Assembly (NCBI RefSeq): GCF_001517625.2
Contig: NZ_LN999828.1
Location: 1,256,303-1,320,302, forward strand
Length of the DNA stretch: 64,000 nt
Reading direction: 5' to 3'
Source of the DNA: Clostridium sp. AT4
Lineage (GTDB): Bacteria; Bacillota; Clostridia; Lachnospirales; Lachnospiraceae
Position 1 is the stretch's first letter. Each line of letters opens with the position of its first letter. Of this stretch, positions 1 through 8,415 are shown piece after piece. Both the position numbers and the translations under genes were made by a program. Below the pieces are notes generated by a model that saw nothing but the letters and a program-made list of their open reading frames with translations, was not told the DNA's origin and did not search any database.

Positions 1-655
1 CTCCGATGATCAAATGGTCGATCAGGGTAATCCCTACGACCTCTCCTGCTTCCCGGATCCGGCAGGTTAAAAGCCGATCCGAGCGGCTGGGCTCAGGGTC
101 TCCGCTGGGATGGTTGTGGACTAAAACCATACCTACAGCAAGACAACGAAGCCCTTCAATGAGAATTTCCCTGGGAGTAACCACAGAAGCGTTTACCGTT
201 CCTTTGGAAACAAGGAAATCACGGATCAGATGCTGTTTGGTATTCAGAAACATGACATGGATTTCCTCCTGTTCCAAATGACGCATATCTTCCATGTAAT
301 AATCCGCAATCTGATCCGGCTGTGTAAAAGCCACAGGCTCTGCGCTTACCTTCTGCTTCCAAATCCTCCTAGAAAGCTCTCCGATGCACAAAAGCTGGAT
401 TCCTTTTACAGGACCTACTCCACGGATGGACTGCAGCTGTTCCAGAGAGCAGTGCAGAAGGCCTGTAAGTCCATCTCCCGGTGCATTTTGTGATAGGATG
501 GCGTCTGCCAGTTCAAGAGACGTGCGTTCACTGCTGCCGGTTCGTATGATGACTGCTAACAGCTCGCTGTCCGTAAGCGCCTTTGGACCGTAAGCCATGC
601 ATTTTTCATAGGGACGCTGCTCTTTGGGCAGATCCTTCATTGTAATTCTTTCCAT
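1..655 (-). CDS. radC: RadC-family JAB/MPN domain protein (3' end outside window)
   Basis: RadC family protein. It was historically called a DNA repair protein, but its cellular role is unresolved. The 218 codons visible read in one open frame up to the window edge, so only a short C-terminus is missing (family length is about 225-230). An N-terminal helix-hairpin-helix-like region (around residues 50-90, with the core SIRGVGPVKGIQ) is followed by the JAMM metal-binding motif HNHPSGDPEPSRSD, which contains the zinc-ligand histidines and aspartate. The ATG at 655 has an AGGAGG site 4 bases upstream. It is the last gene of the leftward run, 49 bases after the DUF4321 gene. Confidence 0.93.
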   Translation of the reverse strand, partial: MERITMKDLPKEQRPYEKCMAYGPKALTDSELLAVIIRTGSSERTSLELADAILSQNAPGDGLTGLLHCSLEQLQSIRGVGPVKGIQLLCIGELSRRIWKQKVSAEPVAFTQPDQIADYYMEDMRHLEQEEIHVMFLNTKQHLIRDFLVSKGTVNASVVTPREILIEGLRCLAVGMVLVHNHPSGDPEPSRSDRLLTCRIREAGEVVGITLIDHLIIG

Positions 656-704
656 TTATCCTCCTGACTACGCACCTCTCCAAGTACATTTTCAGGATGA
701 GCTT

Positions 705-956
705 TTAAATCATTTTATAAATAAACAGAGCCACTGCCACTCCAATAATGCTTGCCATGGTAATCTTGATGGTAAGTCCGAAAGTAATGACTAAAAGGCC
801 AAAATCAATGACCAAAGGAGTATCCAGCCCAAAGGACTGGCCATAATTCATCCATTTCAGCCAGGAAATACCATCTGCCAGCTGTCCGATAAATCCTCCC
901 AGTACAATTCCGGCTAAGAGCATAATAAGAAGGATCCAGAAATTTTTACGTCCCAT
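705..956 (-). CDS. DUF4321 small membrane protein
   Basis: Small membrane protein of 83 residues matching the clostridial DUF4321 family; its function is unknown. Two hydrophobic segments are clear, about residues 6-25 and 50-82, separated by a short polar loop containing DGISWLKWMNYGQ, so it probably forms a two- or three-pass inner membrane hairpin. The start chosen is the ATG at 956, which has AGGAG 7 bases upstream; the frame extends two codons further to a TTG that lacks a site. It lies next to radC, a neighbourhood I recall as common for this family. I see nothing that suggests an enzymatic role. Confidence 0.75.
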   Translation of the reverse strand: MGRKNFWILLIMLLAGIVLGGFIGQLADGISWLKWMNYGQSFGLDTPLVIDFGLLVITFGLTIKITMASIIGVAVALFIYKMI

Positions 957-975
957 AAACAAACTCTCCTAAGGA

Positions 976-994
976 AGCCCCGAAGGACGGGGCT
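976..994 (-). terminator. GC-rich hairpin after the PLP-lyase gene
   Basis: A perfect 7-bp stem (AGCCCCG / CGGGGCT) with a 5-base loop lies about 50 bases beyond the lyase stop codon at 1043. On the minus strand it is followed only by a short pyrimidine run (TTCCTT), so it may be a weak terminator. It also sits just upstream of the DUF4321 ribosome binding site. Confidence 0.45.
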
Positions 995-1042
995 GTTTAT
1001 CATATTACCATAAGTTTTTTTAGGTGTCATCTGAAAAAATTC

Positions 1043-2347
1043 TTAAGAAACAAGGCTTTTAGGGGACACAACTCCATCATCCGCCAGCTGCTGGAGGGAT
1101 TTTAAAATTCCAAGCTTGGCATGATACCAGGTAAGCCCTCCCTGGAAATATACGGCATAGGGCGGCTTAATAGGGCCGTCGGCACTGAGTTCAATAGAGG
1201 AACCCTGTACAAAGGCTCCCGCAGCCATGATGACCGGACTGTCATAGCCGGGCATATCCCAGGGTTCGGGGGTGACAAAGCTGTCTACCGGAGCAGCTGC
1301 CTGGATTCCCTTACAGAAGGAGATCACTCCCTCCGGAGTACCGAAGGTAATGGCCTGGATGATATCATGACGTGATTCGGAGCCGTTTGGCACTACGCCG
1401 TAGCCCAGACGCTCGTAGATATTGGCGGCAAAAATCGCGCCCTTTAAGGCTCCTGCTACAACGGTAGGTGAAAGGAACAGACCCTGATAGAGCTGCTGAT
1501 TCAGTCCTAAGCTGGCGCCCACCTCTTTTCCAAGGCCGGGGGCACTTAATCGGTAGGAAGCACGGTCTACACAGTCCTTTCTTCCGGCAATATAACCTCC
1601 AATAGGGGCCAGACCGCCGCCCGGATTCTTGATCAGGGAGCCAACGATCATATCGGCTCCTACATCCGTAGGCTCGATGGTTTCCACAAACTCTCCATAG
1701 CAGTTATCTACCATGCAGATCACCTCAGGCTTGATCTTTTTTATAAAGGCGATCAGCTCCCCGATCTGCTTTACAGAAAAGGTAGGACGGGGATCATAGC
1801 CCTTGGAACGCTGAATGGTTACAAGCTTTGTCTTTTCATTGACAGCCTTTGCAATATTTTCGTAGTCAAAGGTTCCGTCGGGAAGAAGATCCACCTGGCG
1901 GTAGGAAACGCCGTATTCCTTTAAGGAACCCACGGAATCCCTGATACCGATCACTTCCTCCAGGGTATCATAGGGCTTTCCCACAGGTGAAAGGAGCTCG
2001 TCTCCGGGACGCAGGTTTCCGGAAAGAGCCACATGCAGGGCGTGGGTTCCGCTCATAAGCTGTGGACGAACCAGGGCGCTTTCTGTGTGGAATACGTGCG
2101 CATATACCTCCTCTAAGGTATCACGTCCCAGGTCATTGTAGCCATAGCCCGTGGTAGCTGCAAAATGGATATCGCTGACGCGGCATTCCTGCATGGCATG
2201 AATTACCTTTAACTGATTAAATTCTGCCCGTTCATCAATCTCCTGAAAGCGGGTTTTTAAATGTTCCTCTATCTCTGCAGCAAAATCCAGTACCTTTTTG
2301 CTGATTCCCAGTGTTTCATACATACCGGTTAATACATTTTGTTCCAT
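1043..2347 (-). CDS. Methionine gamma-lyase family PLP enzyme (aluminium-resistance protein family)
   Basis: PLP-dependent Cys/Met-metabolism-type enzyme of the family named methionine gamma-lyase or aluminium resistance protein. The true substrate is not established. The probable PLP lysine is in the segment SLIKNPGGGLAPIGGY, and an aspartate in the strand ICMVDNCYGEFVE would contact the pyridine nitrogen. The start used is the ATG at 2347 with GGAG 8 bases upstream. The frame is open further upstream, to an ATG at 2401 that overlaps the miaA stop, but the extra 18 residues are basic and not family-like. It is co-directional with miaA and only 50 bases downstream of it, so it is probably in the same transcript. 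Confidence 0.85.
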   Translation of the reverse strand: MEQNVLTGMYETLGISKKVLDFAAEIEEHLKTRFQEIDERAEFNQLKVIHAMQECRVSDIHFAATTGYGYNDLGRDTLEEVYAHVFHTESALVRPQLMSGTHALHVALSGNLRPGDELLSPVGKPYDTLEEVIGIRDSVGSLKEYGVSYRQVDLLPDGTFDYENIAKAVNEKTKLVTIQRSKGYDPRPTFSVKQIGELIAFIKKIKPEVICMVDNCYGEFVETIEPTDVGADMIVGSLIKNPGGGLAPIGGYIAGRKDCVDRASYRLSAPGLGKEVGASLGLNQQLYQGLFLSPTVVAGALKGAIFAANIYERLGYGVVPNGSESRHDIIQAITFGTPEGVISFCKGIQAAAPVDSFVTPEPWDMPGYDSPVIMAAGAFVQGSSIELSADGPIKPPYAVYFQGGLTWYHAKLGILKSLQQLADDGVVSPKSLVS

Positions 2348-2397
2348 TGGTCTGACTCCATTCTTTCTTTTTGTGACCTTTTTCAAGGTTCGGTCTG

Positions 2398-3375
2398 TCA
2401 TTGTAGCACGATTCCCTCGTCCATGCAATCCTTCAGAATCTGTTTTAACGCGTTTGACGTATCGTCTGGCGCGCCTGAAAGTTCAATCCAGCGCACCTGG
2501 CGCTCTCTGCGAAACCAGGTCAGCTGGCGCTTGGCAAAATGCCTTGTATCACGTTTCAGTATATAGACTGCTTCCTCCAGGCTGCAGCGCCCTTCCAGGT
2601 AGTCCAGGATTTCCTTATAGCCTAATCCCTGCATGGAGGTCTGCCCCCGATGGCAGCCCATTTCTTTTAAGCGCTGTACCTCATCGATCAGCCCCTGCTC
2701 AAGCATCAGATCCACCCTGCGGTCAATCCTGTCATACAGTCTGGTCCTGTCTGTATTCAGCACATAATAGAGGAAATGATAAGGGGATTCCTTCTGGTGC
2801 ATGGCTTCGTTATGATGTGAGATTTTTTCTCCTGTTTGTCTGAAATATTCGATGGCCCGGATTACCCGCTTTATATTGTTTGGATGGATCTGGGCGGCTG
2901 CCTCAGGATCTGATTCCTTAAGAATATTGTGAAGCACTTCCGGGGCCTGGGAACCGGAACGGGCAGCCAGCTCCTCCAGCTCCTGTCGGAACGGATTTTT
3001 CTCACCATCATCTTCATTCTCTGTAAAATCAATATCATAAAGGAGAGCCTGTATGTAAAATCCCGTTCCTCCGGCTATAATGGGAATTTTTTCCCGCATC
3101 CAGATATCACCAGCCGCCTTTTTTGCCAGTTTTTGAAACGTCACCACATTAAAATCCTCATCCGGATCCAGAACGTCTATCAGATGATGAGGAATATTCT
3201 CCATCTCTTCCGGTGTGATTTTGGCAGAGCCAATATCCATATGGCGGTATACCTGCATGGAATCCGCACTGATGATCTCACCGTTTACAGCCTTTGCCAG
3301 TTCAATGGATAGGGAGGTTTTTCCCACAGCCGTAGGGCCGGTAAGAATGATCAGAGGTTTTTTCTCAGAAAACAT
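2398..3375 (-). CDS. miaA: tRNA dimethylallyltransferase MiaA
   Basis: Transfers a dimethylallyl group to N6 of adenosine 37 in tRNAs reading UNN codons, the first step of ms2i6A synthesis. The 325-residue length is normal. The N-terminal P-loop GPTAVGKTSLSIELA (residues 13-27) is followed by SADSMQVYRHMDIGSAK (the family's catalytic aspartate region), then HHLIDVLDPDE and GGTGFYIQALLYDID. The C-terminal half contains the RDTRHFAKRQLTWFR signature that binds the tRNA. It follows mutL by 18 bases on the same strand, a classical mutL-miaA pair. Confidence 0.97.
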   Translation of the reverse strand: MFSEKKPLIILTGPTAVGKTSLSIELAKAVNGEIISADSMQVYRHMDIGSAKITPEEMENIPHHLIDVLDPDEDFNVVTFQKLAKKAAGDIWMREKIPIIAGGTGFYIQALLYDIDFTENEDDGEKNPFRQELEELAARSGSQAPEVLHNILKESDPEAAAQIHPNNIKRVIRAIEYFRQTGEKISHHNEAMHQKESPYHFLYYVLNTDRTRLYDRIDRRVDLMLEQGLIDEVQRLKEMGCHRGQTSMQGLGYKEILDYLEGRCSLEEAVYILKRDTRHFAKRQLTWFRRERQVRWIELSGAPDDTSNALKQILKDCMDEGIVLQ

Positions 3376-3393
3376 ACACTCTCTCCTTTGCTG

Positions 3394-5439
3394 TTATACA
3401 ATACGTTTAAACTTCTTTTCCAGCTCATACCGGCTCATGGAAATGATGGTCGGACGGCCATGAGGGCAGGCGTAAGGGTTTTCCAGCTCCAAAAGCTGGT
3501 CAATGAGCCGGTCCGCTTCTGCAGCAGACATAGCATGGCGTCCCTTTACAGCTGCCTTGCAGGACATGGAAGCAATCTTTTCATAAATTATATCCGGGTT
3601 ATGTACGCTCATATCCTCAGAAAGACCATCGATCATTTCAAGAAGAAGTTCCTTTTTCGCAATGGAAAAAAGATTGGCCGGCACTGCCCGCACTGCGTAT
3701 TCCCGGCCGCCGAAGGGCTCAATTTCAAAACCGATCCCCTTAAAATATTCCAGATACTGCTCTAATAGCAGGGCTTCTCCCTGATTTAAGGTGAGGATAA
3801 CAGGGGGATTTACCAGCTGGGAATCATACTGCCTGTCCTTTAAGGAACGGACTGTTTTTTCATACAGCACCTTTTCATGGGCTGCATGCTGATCGATAAT
3901 ATAGAGCTGGTCATTGTACTCCACCATCCAGTAGGTATCAAACAACTGGCCGATGAGCCGGTGCTTTAAACGGGATTTTGGATCCAGGAGCTTTCCGTCA
4001 AACAGTTCCAGCTGCTGCATCGGTTCTGCAGCCTGAGAAGCCGGTACAGAAGATCGGGAGATCGGAGCAGCTGCGGCAGGGGGATTCAAAGCCCGCCCAG
4101 CATCTTCTGTCTGTTTCGTTTGAAACACTGTCTGAGTTTTTTTCTCACCTTCAGCTGATTCATTTGCAGGCAGATCCTTTTTATCAACATGCTTCCAGCC
4201 GGGAGCTTCCTCGCAGAGAAGAGATGGCCGGGAGACACCGGATCTCTGTGCAAACGCTGTCTCTTGGAACACAGGATTAGAACCGGAAGATGACGACCTG
4301 TTTCCGGAAGACAAATTTCCCGCGTCCAGACTGCTCTGCCGGCGGATCTCAAAGGGCTCCGGCTGTCTTGGCTGGCGCTCCTCTCTCCTCTTTTGGGCAT
4401 CCTCCTGCCGCTTTTTGGCTGCTTCATCCAGCGTCACCTGAGGGATCAGTTCCTTATGTGCCAGCGCTTCTCCCACTGCTTCTAACGTCCGGTTAAACAC
4501 ATATTCCCCATCGCTGAAGCGCAGCTCCATCTTGGTGGGGTGTACATTTATATCCAGTGTCTCAGGATCGATGGAAAGGTGCAGCATGGTAAAAGGATAT
4601 TTGTGCTGCATCATATAGGGCTTATAGGCCTCTTCAATGGCTTTTGAAATAATATTGCTGCGCACATACCTGCCGTTGACAAAGTAATTTTCATAATTCC
4701 GGTTGGATCTTGCGATCACCGGCTTTCCGATAAAGCCTGTAATATGGATTCCCTCATAAACCGCATCGACAGAAAGCAGGTTGGAAGTGATCTCACGGCC
4801 AAACACGGTATAGATCAGATCTTTCAGATTGTTATTTCCGGAGGTATACAGCTTATTCTGGTTATTTTGGATCAGACGGATGGATATATCCGGATGGGAA
4901 AGAGCAATCTTTTCTACCACCGCTGCCACGTGTGTCCCCTCTGTCATTGGGGTTTTTAAGAATTTTTTCCGTACAGGCGTATTAAAAAAGAGATTTCTGG
5001 CAATGATCGTAGTTCCCTCCGGGGCCCCCACTTCTTCTATCCCGCGCTCCGTCCCGCCTTCGATCTGATATCGGGTTCCGGTAAGTCTGTCTGCTGTTTT
5101 GGAGATCATCTCTACCTGGGATACGGCAGCAATACTGGCCAGCGCCTCTCCACGAAAGCCAAGGGACGCAACGGTGGTAAGATCCTCGGCCGAACGTATC
5201 TTGCTGGTTGCGTGGCGCAGAAAGGCGGTGGGAATCTCCTCCTTTGGGATACCGCAGCCATTGTCCGTAATGCGGATCAGGCTGCAGCCGCCCTCCCGGA
5301 TCTCTACGGTCACTGCCGTAGCCTGAGCATCAATGGCATTTTCCAAAAGCTCTTTTACCACAGAAGCCGGTCTCTCGATCACCTCGCCTGCGGCGATCTG
5401 ATTGATAGTTGTCTGATCCAGAACTGAAATCACAGCCAT
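3394..5439 (-). CDS. mutL: DNA mismatch repair protein MutL (endonuclease type)
   Basis: Mismatch repair mediator and latent nicking endonuclease. The N-terminal GHKL ATPase shows ELLENAIDA (catalytic Glu and metal-binding Asn), DNGCGIP and GFRGEALASI. A low-complexity linker (about residues 330-490) joins the C-terminal dimerisation and endonuclease domain. That domain carries the metal-binding DQHAAHEKVLYE motif and ACPHGRP, the marks of a nicking MutL in bacteria without MutH. The length of 681 is usual. No mutS is adjacent in this window. The gene begins 14 bases after rimM ends, an unusual neighbour. Confidence 0.97.
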   Translation of the reverse strand: MAVISVLDQTTINQIAAGEVIERPASVVKELLENAIDAQATAVTVEIREGGCSLIRITDNGCGIPKEEIPTAFLRHATSKIRSAEDLTTVASLGFRGEALASIAAVSQVEMISKTADRLTGTRYQIEGGTERGIEEVGAPEGTTIIARNLFFNTPVRKKFLKTPMTEGTHVAAVVEKIALSHPDISIRLIQNNQNKLYTSGNNNLKDLIYTVFGREITSNLLSVDAVYEGIHITGFIGKPVIARSNRNYENYFVNGRYVRSNIISKAIEEAYKPYMMQHKYPFTMLHLSIDPETLDINVHPTKMELRFSDGEYVFNRTLEAVGEALAHKELIPQVTLDEAAKKRQEDAQKRREERQPRQPEPFEIRRQSSLDAGNLSSGNRSSSSGSNPVFQETAFAQRSGVSRPSLLCEEAPGWKHVDKKDLPANESAEGEKKTQTVFQTKQTEDAGRALNPPAAAAPISRSSVPASQAAEPMQQLELFDGKLLDPKSRLKHRLIGQLFDTYWMVEYNDQLYIIDQHAAHEKVLYEKTVRSLKDRQYDSQLVNPPVILTLNQGEALLLEQYLEYFKGIGFEIEPFGGREYAVRAVPANLFSIAKKELLLEMIDGLSEDMSVHNPDIIYEKIASMSCKAAVKGRHAMSAAEADRLIDQLLELENPYACPHGRPTIISMSRYELEKKFKRIV

Positions 5440-5453
5440 ATAGCAAACCTCCT

Positions 5454-5963
5454 TTACAGATCCATCAGGCCGTCCAGCACATGAACCTTCATGCGTCCGC
5501 CTTCCAGATCCACATTCAGGATGCAGTCCTTGATTGCAGGAAGAAGAAGTTCCTTTCCGCCGGTAAGTTCAACTACATATACGTCATTTGCCCCTGTTTC
5601 CAGTACATCCTTCACTCTGCCAAGAACCGCTTCTTCTTCATTTACAACCGTAAGGCCGATCAGATCTGTGATAAAGTATTCATCCTCTTTTAATTCAACC
5701 GCCTGATCTCTGGTGATCAAAAGGTCTCTCTGTCTCCATGTTTCCACATCATTGATATTGTCATATCCCTTAAATTTTAAGATTACCATATTTTTAAAGA
5801 ATTTTACCTGTTCGATGGAAAGCTCCAAAGGCTCTCTTCCATCCAGAATTACCTTTTTTAATGTTTTAAAGCGCTTGGCATCATCCGTTGTAGGGAATAC
5901 CTTTACTTCCCCCCGTACGCCGTGGGTGGAAGTAATTACGCCTACTCGCAGCATCTGTTCCAT
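5454..5963 (-). CDS. rimM: 16S rRNA processing protein RimM
   Basis: Assembly factor for the head of the 30S subunit. It binds ribosomal protein S19 and aids maturation of 16S rRNA. The N-terminal RimM barrel (residues 5-90) starts with LRVGVITSTHGVRGEVKV, typical of the family. The C-terminal PRC-barrel (residues 95-165) contains YFITDLIGLTVV and LLLPAIKDCILNVD. It lies downstream of rpsP and khpA as expected. The usual next genes trmD and rplS are absent, and mutL follows 14 bases later. Confidence 0.96.
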   Translation of the reverse strand: MEQMLRVGVITSTHGVRGEVKVFPTTDDAKRFKTLKKVILDGREPLELSIEQVKFFKNMVILKFKGYDNINDVETWRQRDLLITRDQAVELKEDEYFITDLIGLTVVNEEEAVLGRVKDVLETGANDVYVVELTGGKELLLPAIKDCILNVDLEGGRMKVHVLDGLMDL

Positions 5964-6001
5964 GTCTGAACACTCACTTTCTCTTTATCTTTAACGAAAC
6001 A

Positions 6002-6027
6002 GACCGCCGGCCAAACAGCCGACGGTC
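6002..6027 (-). terminator. Hairpin between khpA and rimM
   Basis: A ten-base near-perfect stem (GACCGTCGGC / GCCGGCGGTC on the minus strand) with a 6-base loop lies just after the khpA stop and is followed by TGTTTCGTT. It may act as an attenuator or transcript-processing site within the rpsP-khpA-rimM unit rather than a full stop, because rimM has no clear promoter of its own after it. Confidence 0.5.
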
Positions 6028-6035
6028 CGTCCTCT

Positions 6036-6263
6036 TTACTGGATCTCAACAATTACTTTCCTGTCTTCCTTAGAGGCAGCGGCCTTGACTACGGAACGGA
6101 TTGCCTTAGCGATCCTGCCTTGCTTGCCAATGACCTTGCCCATATCGGCAGGAGCTACCTTGAGTTCGATCAATGTATCTTCGCCTTTCATTGACTCGGT
6201 AACGACTACTTCGTCCGGATTATCGACCAATGCCTTTGCGATCACTTCGACTAATTCCTTCAT
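6036..6263 (-). CDS. khpA: KH-domain RNA-binding protein KhpA
   Basis: Small single-KH-domain RNA-binding protein (75 residues), the YlqC/KhpA family. In Firmicutes it pairs with KhpB (Jag/EloR) and affects small RNA function and cell elongation. The KH signature GKVIGKQGRIAKAIRSVV (the GxxG loop is GKQG) lies at about residues 41-58. It sits between rpsP and rimM, which is the standard location. The ribosome binding site and start at 6263 are unambiguous. Confidence 0.95.
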   Translation of the reverse strand: MKELVEVIAKALVDNPDEVVVTESMKGEDTLIELKVAPADMGKVIGKQGRIAKAIRSVVKAAASKEDRKVIVEIQ

Positions 6264-6291
6264 CTCTCCACCTCGTCTGCAAAGAATAATA

Positions 6292-6534
6292 TTACTGAAT
6301 ACCAGCGATCTTTAACAGCTTTGCAACTGTCTCAGTTGGCTGAGCGCCGTTTGCCAGCCACTTCTTAGCAGCTTCCTCATTAAACTTGATCACGCTTGGA
6401 TCTTTGGTAGAATCATAGTATCCAACTTCCTCGATAAATCTTCCGTCTCTTGGGGATCTGGAATCTGCTACTACGATTCTATAAAAAGGAGCCTTCTTCT
6501 GTCCCATTCTTCTTAATCTCATCTTTACTGCCAT
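6292..6534 (-). CDS. rpsP: 30S ribosomal protein S16
   Basis: Ribosomal protein S16 binds 16S rRNA early in assembly of the 30S subunit. At 80 residues it has the normal length, and it opens with the invariant [20 protein letters not shown] followed by [19 protein letters not shown]. It lies 88 bases downstream of ffh and 28 bases upstream of khpA on the same strand, matching the conserved ffh-rpsP-khpA-rimM order. A strong GGAGG site precedes the start. Confidence 0.98.
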   Translation of the reverse strand: MAVKMRLRRMGQKKAPFYRIVVADSRSPRDGRFIEEVGYYDSTKDPSVIKFNEEAAKKWLANGAQPTETVAKLLKIAGIQ

Positions 6535-6622
6535 TTTTCTTACCTCCGTAAAATCATTTTCTATTGATTGTTTTATTTTTCTATATTAGACATACAGGAG
6601 CCTTCCTGTGTGACTAGCTTAT

Positions 6623-7996
6623 TTAAAACGGAAGCTTAAGCTTCCCGCCCATAAGGCCACCAAGACCTCCTAAGCCCTTTCGCTTTCCGCCGCCCATAAG
6701 GCCCGGCATCTGCTTCATCATCTTCTTCATCTGGTCAAACTGCTTTACCAGACGGTTCACTTCGCTGACATCTACTCCGGCACCCTTTGCGATGCGCTGT
6801 TTCCTGGAAGGATTTATAAGGCCCGGATTGGCCCGCTCCTCCTTTGTCATGGAGAGGATAATGGATTCCACACGGCGCAGGGAGCGCTCGCCTTCATCCA
6901 TATCAATGCCGGAAAGCTGGCTTCCAACACCGGGCATCATGGAAAGAATACTTCCCATACCGCCCATCTTTTTAATCTGCTGCATCTGGGTTAAGAAGTC
7001 ATTGTAGTCAAACTCTGCCTTGCGCAGCTTCTGTGAAAGCTCCTTTGCCTGCTCCTCGTCTACCTCAGCCGCCGCCTTCTCGATCAAGGACTGGATATCT
7101 CCCATTCCCAAGATTCTTGAAGCCATACGATCCGGATAAAACTGTTCCAGATCAGAAAGCTTTTCTCCCATACCAATGTAGAGGATCGGCTTTCCTGTCA
7201 CGGAACGGATGGAAAGAGCCGCGCCGCCTCTGGTATCGCCGTCCAACTTGGTAAGGATTACGCCGTCAATGCCGACCTTGTCATTAAAGGTACCAGCTAC
7301 ATTTACCGCATCCTGACCGGTCATGGCGTCTACTACCAGAATGGTCTGATATACTTCTACTGCTTCCCGGATGCCTACCAGCTCGTCCATCATACTTTCA
7401 TCAATATGAAGACGGCCTGCAGTATCCAGAATCACTACGTTAAAGCCATTTTTTGAGGCGTGTTCGATGGCGCCCTTTGCAATATCCACAGGACTGATCT
7501 TATCGCCCATGGTAAATACTGGGATTCCCACCTTTTCGCCATTGACCTGCAGCTGCTTGATGGCTGCGGGACGGTATACATCGCAGGCCGCAAGAAGGGG
7601 CTTTCTGCCCTTTGCCTTTAGCTTGGCTGCAATCTTTGCCGTCGTGGTCGTCTTACCTGCACCCTGGAGACCTGCCATCATAATGACCGTAATCTCACTT
7701 GCGGGTTTTAAGGCAATCTCTGTTGTCTCAGAACCCATAAGCTTTATCAGCTCTTCGGTTACAATCTTGATTACCGTCTGTCCCGGTGTCAGGCTTCCAA
7801 ATACCTCTTCGCCGACCGCCCGTTCCTGAATGGAACTTATAAACTGCTTTACTACCTTGAAGCTTACGTCGGCTTCCAAAAGAGCCATCTTTACTTCCTT
7901 TAAGGCAGCTTTTACATCGGCCTCAGACAGGCGGCCTTTGCCGCGCAGGTTTTTGAAAATATTCTGCAATTTATCGGATAAGCTTTCAAAAGCCAT
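6623..7996 (-). CDS. ffh: Signal recognition particle protein Ffh (SRP54)
   Basis: GTPase subunit of the signal recognition particle. It binds signal sequences and 4.5S/scRNA and docks on FtsY. The N domain (residues 1-85) leads into the G domain with GLQGAGKTTTTAKIA (109-123), DTAGRLHID, TKLDGDTRGG and GMGEKLSDLEQF. The M domain is methionine-rich and ends in MMKQMPGLMGG followed by a Gly/Lys tail. At 457 residues it has family length. ylxM, its usual partner, lies just upstream with the standard order. No SRP RNA gene was recognised in the window. Confidence 0.98.
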   Translation of the reverse strand: MAFESLSDKLQNIFKNLRGKGRLSEADVKAALKEVKMALLEADVSFKVVKQFISSIQERAVGEEVFGSLTPGQTVIKIVTEELIKLMGSETTEIALKPASEITVIMMAGLQGAGKTTTTAKIAAKLKAKGRKPLLAACDVYRPAAIKQLQVNGEKVGIPVFTMGDKISPVDIAKGAIEHASKNGFNVVILDTAGRLHIDESMMDELVGIREAVEVYQTILVVDAMTGQDAVNVAGTFNDKVGIDGVILTKLDGDTRGGAALSIRSVTGKPILYIGMGEKLSDLEQFYPDRMASRILGMGDIQSLIEKAAAEVDEEQAKELSQKLRKAEFDYNDFLTQMQQIKKMGGMGSILSMMPGVGSQLSGIDMDEGERSLRRVESIILSMTKEERANPGLINPSRKQRIAKGAGVDVSEVNRLVKQFDQMKKMMKQMPGLMGGGKRKGLGGLGGLMGGKLKLPF

Positions 7997-8029
7997 TGAT
8001 AACCTCCTGAAGGTCTTTTGCTGTAGGGA

Positions 8030-8374
8030 TCACAGCGCTGCCATGATCTTTCCGGACAGGCTTCGGATCTCATCCATCAGCTGTATATCCCGGGTTTTGG
8101 TACAGGTCTCTGCCAGACCGTCCAGCTCCCTGACCATATCACGGATTTTCATGAATTTTGCCACAAGATGCAGCTTTTCTTCATATTCCTCCAGTATACG
8201 GTCACAGCGCTTTTTCAGATCATGGACGCTTTGACGGCTGATTCCCTGCTCCTTTGCAATCTCGCTGGGAGAAAGGTCATTAAACACCATGTCCTCATAG
8301 ATGCGGCGCTGGTGCTCCGTCAGCAGTTCTCCATAAAAATCGTACAGCAGACCCTGTTCAACGATCTTTTCCAT
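8030..8374 (-). CDS. ylxM: YlxM/p13-like helix-turn-helix protein
   Basis: Small protein of the YlxM/UPF0122 family, encoded before ffh in most Firmicutes. It is thought to modulate SRP function; in streptococci YlxM stimulates SRP GTPase activity. A sigma-70 region 4-like HTH is visible: LTEHQRRIYEDMVFNDLSPSEIAKEQGISRQSVHDLKKRCDRIL. The start chosen is the ATG at 8374 preceded by AGGTGG. Upstream codons to 8419 are open but overlap the preceding gene and do not match family starts. The C-terminal half is a predicted helical hairpin. Confidence 0.93.
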   Translation of the reverse strand: MEKIVEQGLLYDFYGELLTEHQRRIYEDMVFNDLSPSEIAKEQGISRQSVHDLKKRCDRILEEYEEKLHLVAKFMKIRDMVRELDGLAETCTKTRDIQLMDEIRSLSGKIMAAL

Positions 8375-8415
8375 TTCAACCACCTGTGTTATCATACACG
8401 ATAGCTGCAATCTTG

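Noticed and set aside
2298-2843. Open plus-strand frame of 181 codons opposite miaA
   Set aside because: It is antisense to a fully conserved miaA gene, has no family features and no ribosome binding site. The same reasoning removes the other long frames opposite jetC, smc, ffh, pta and the ABC genes.
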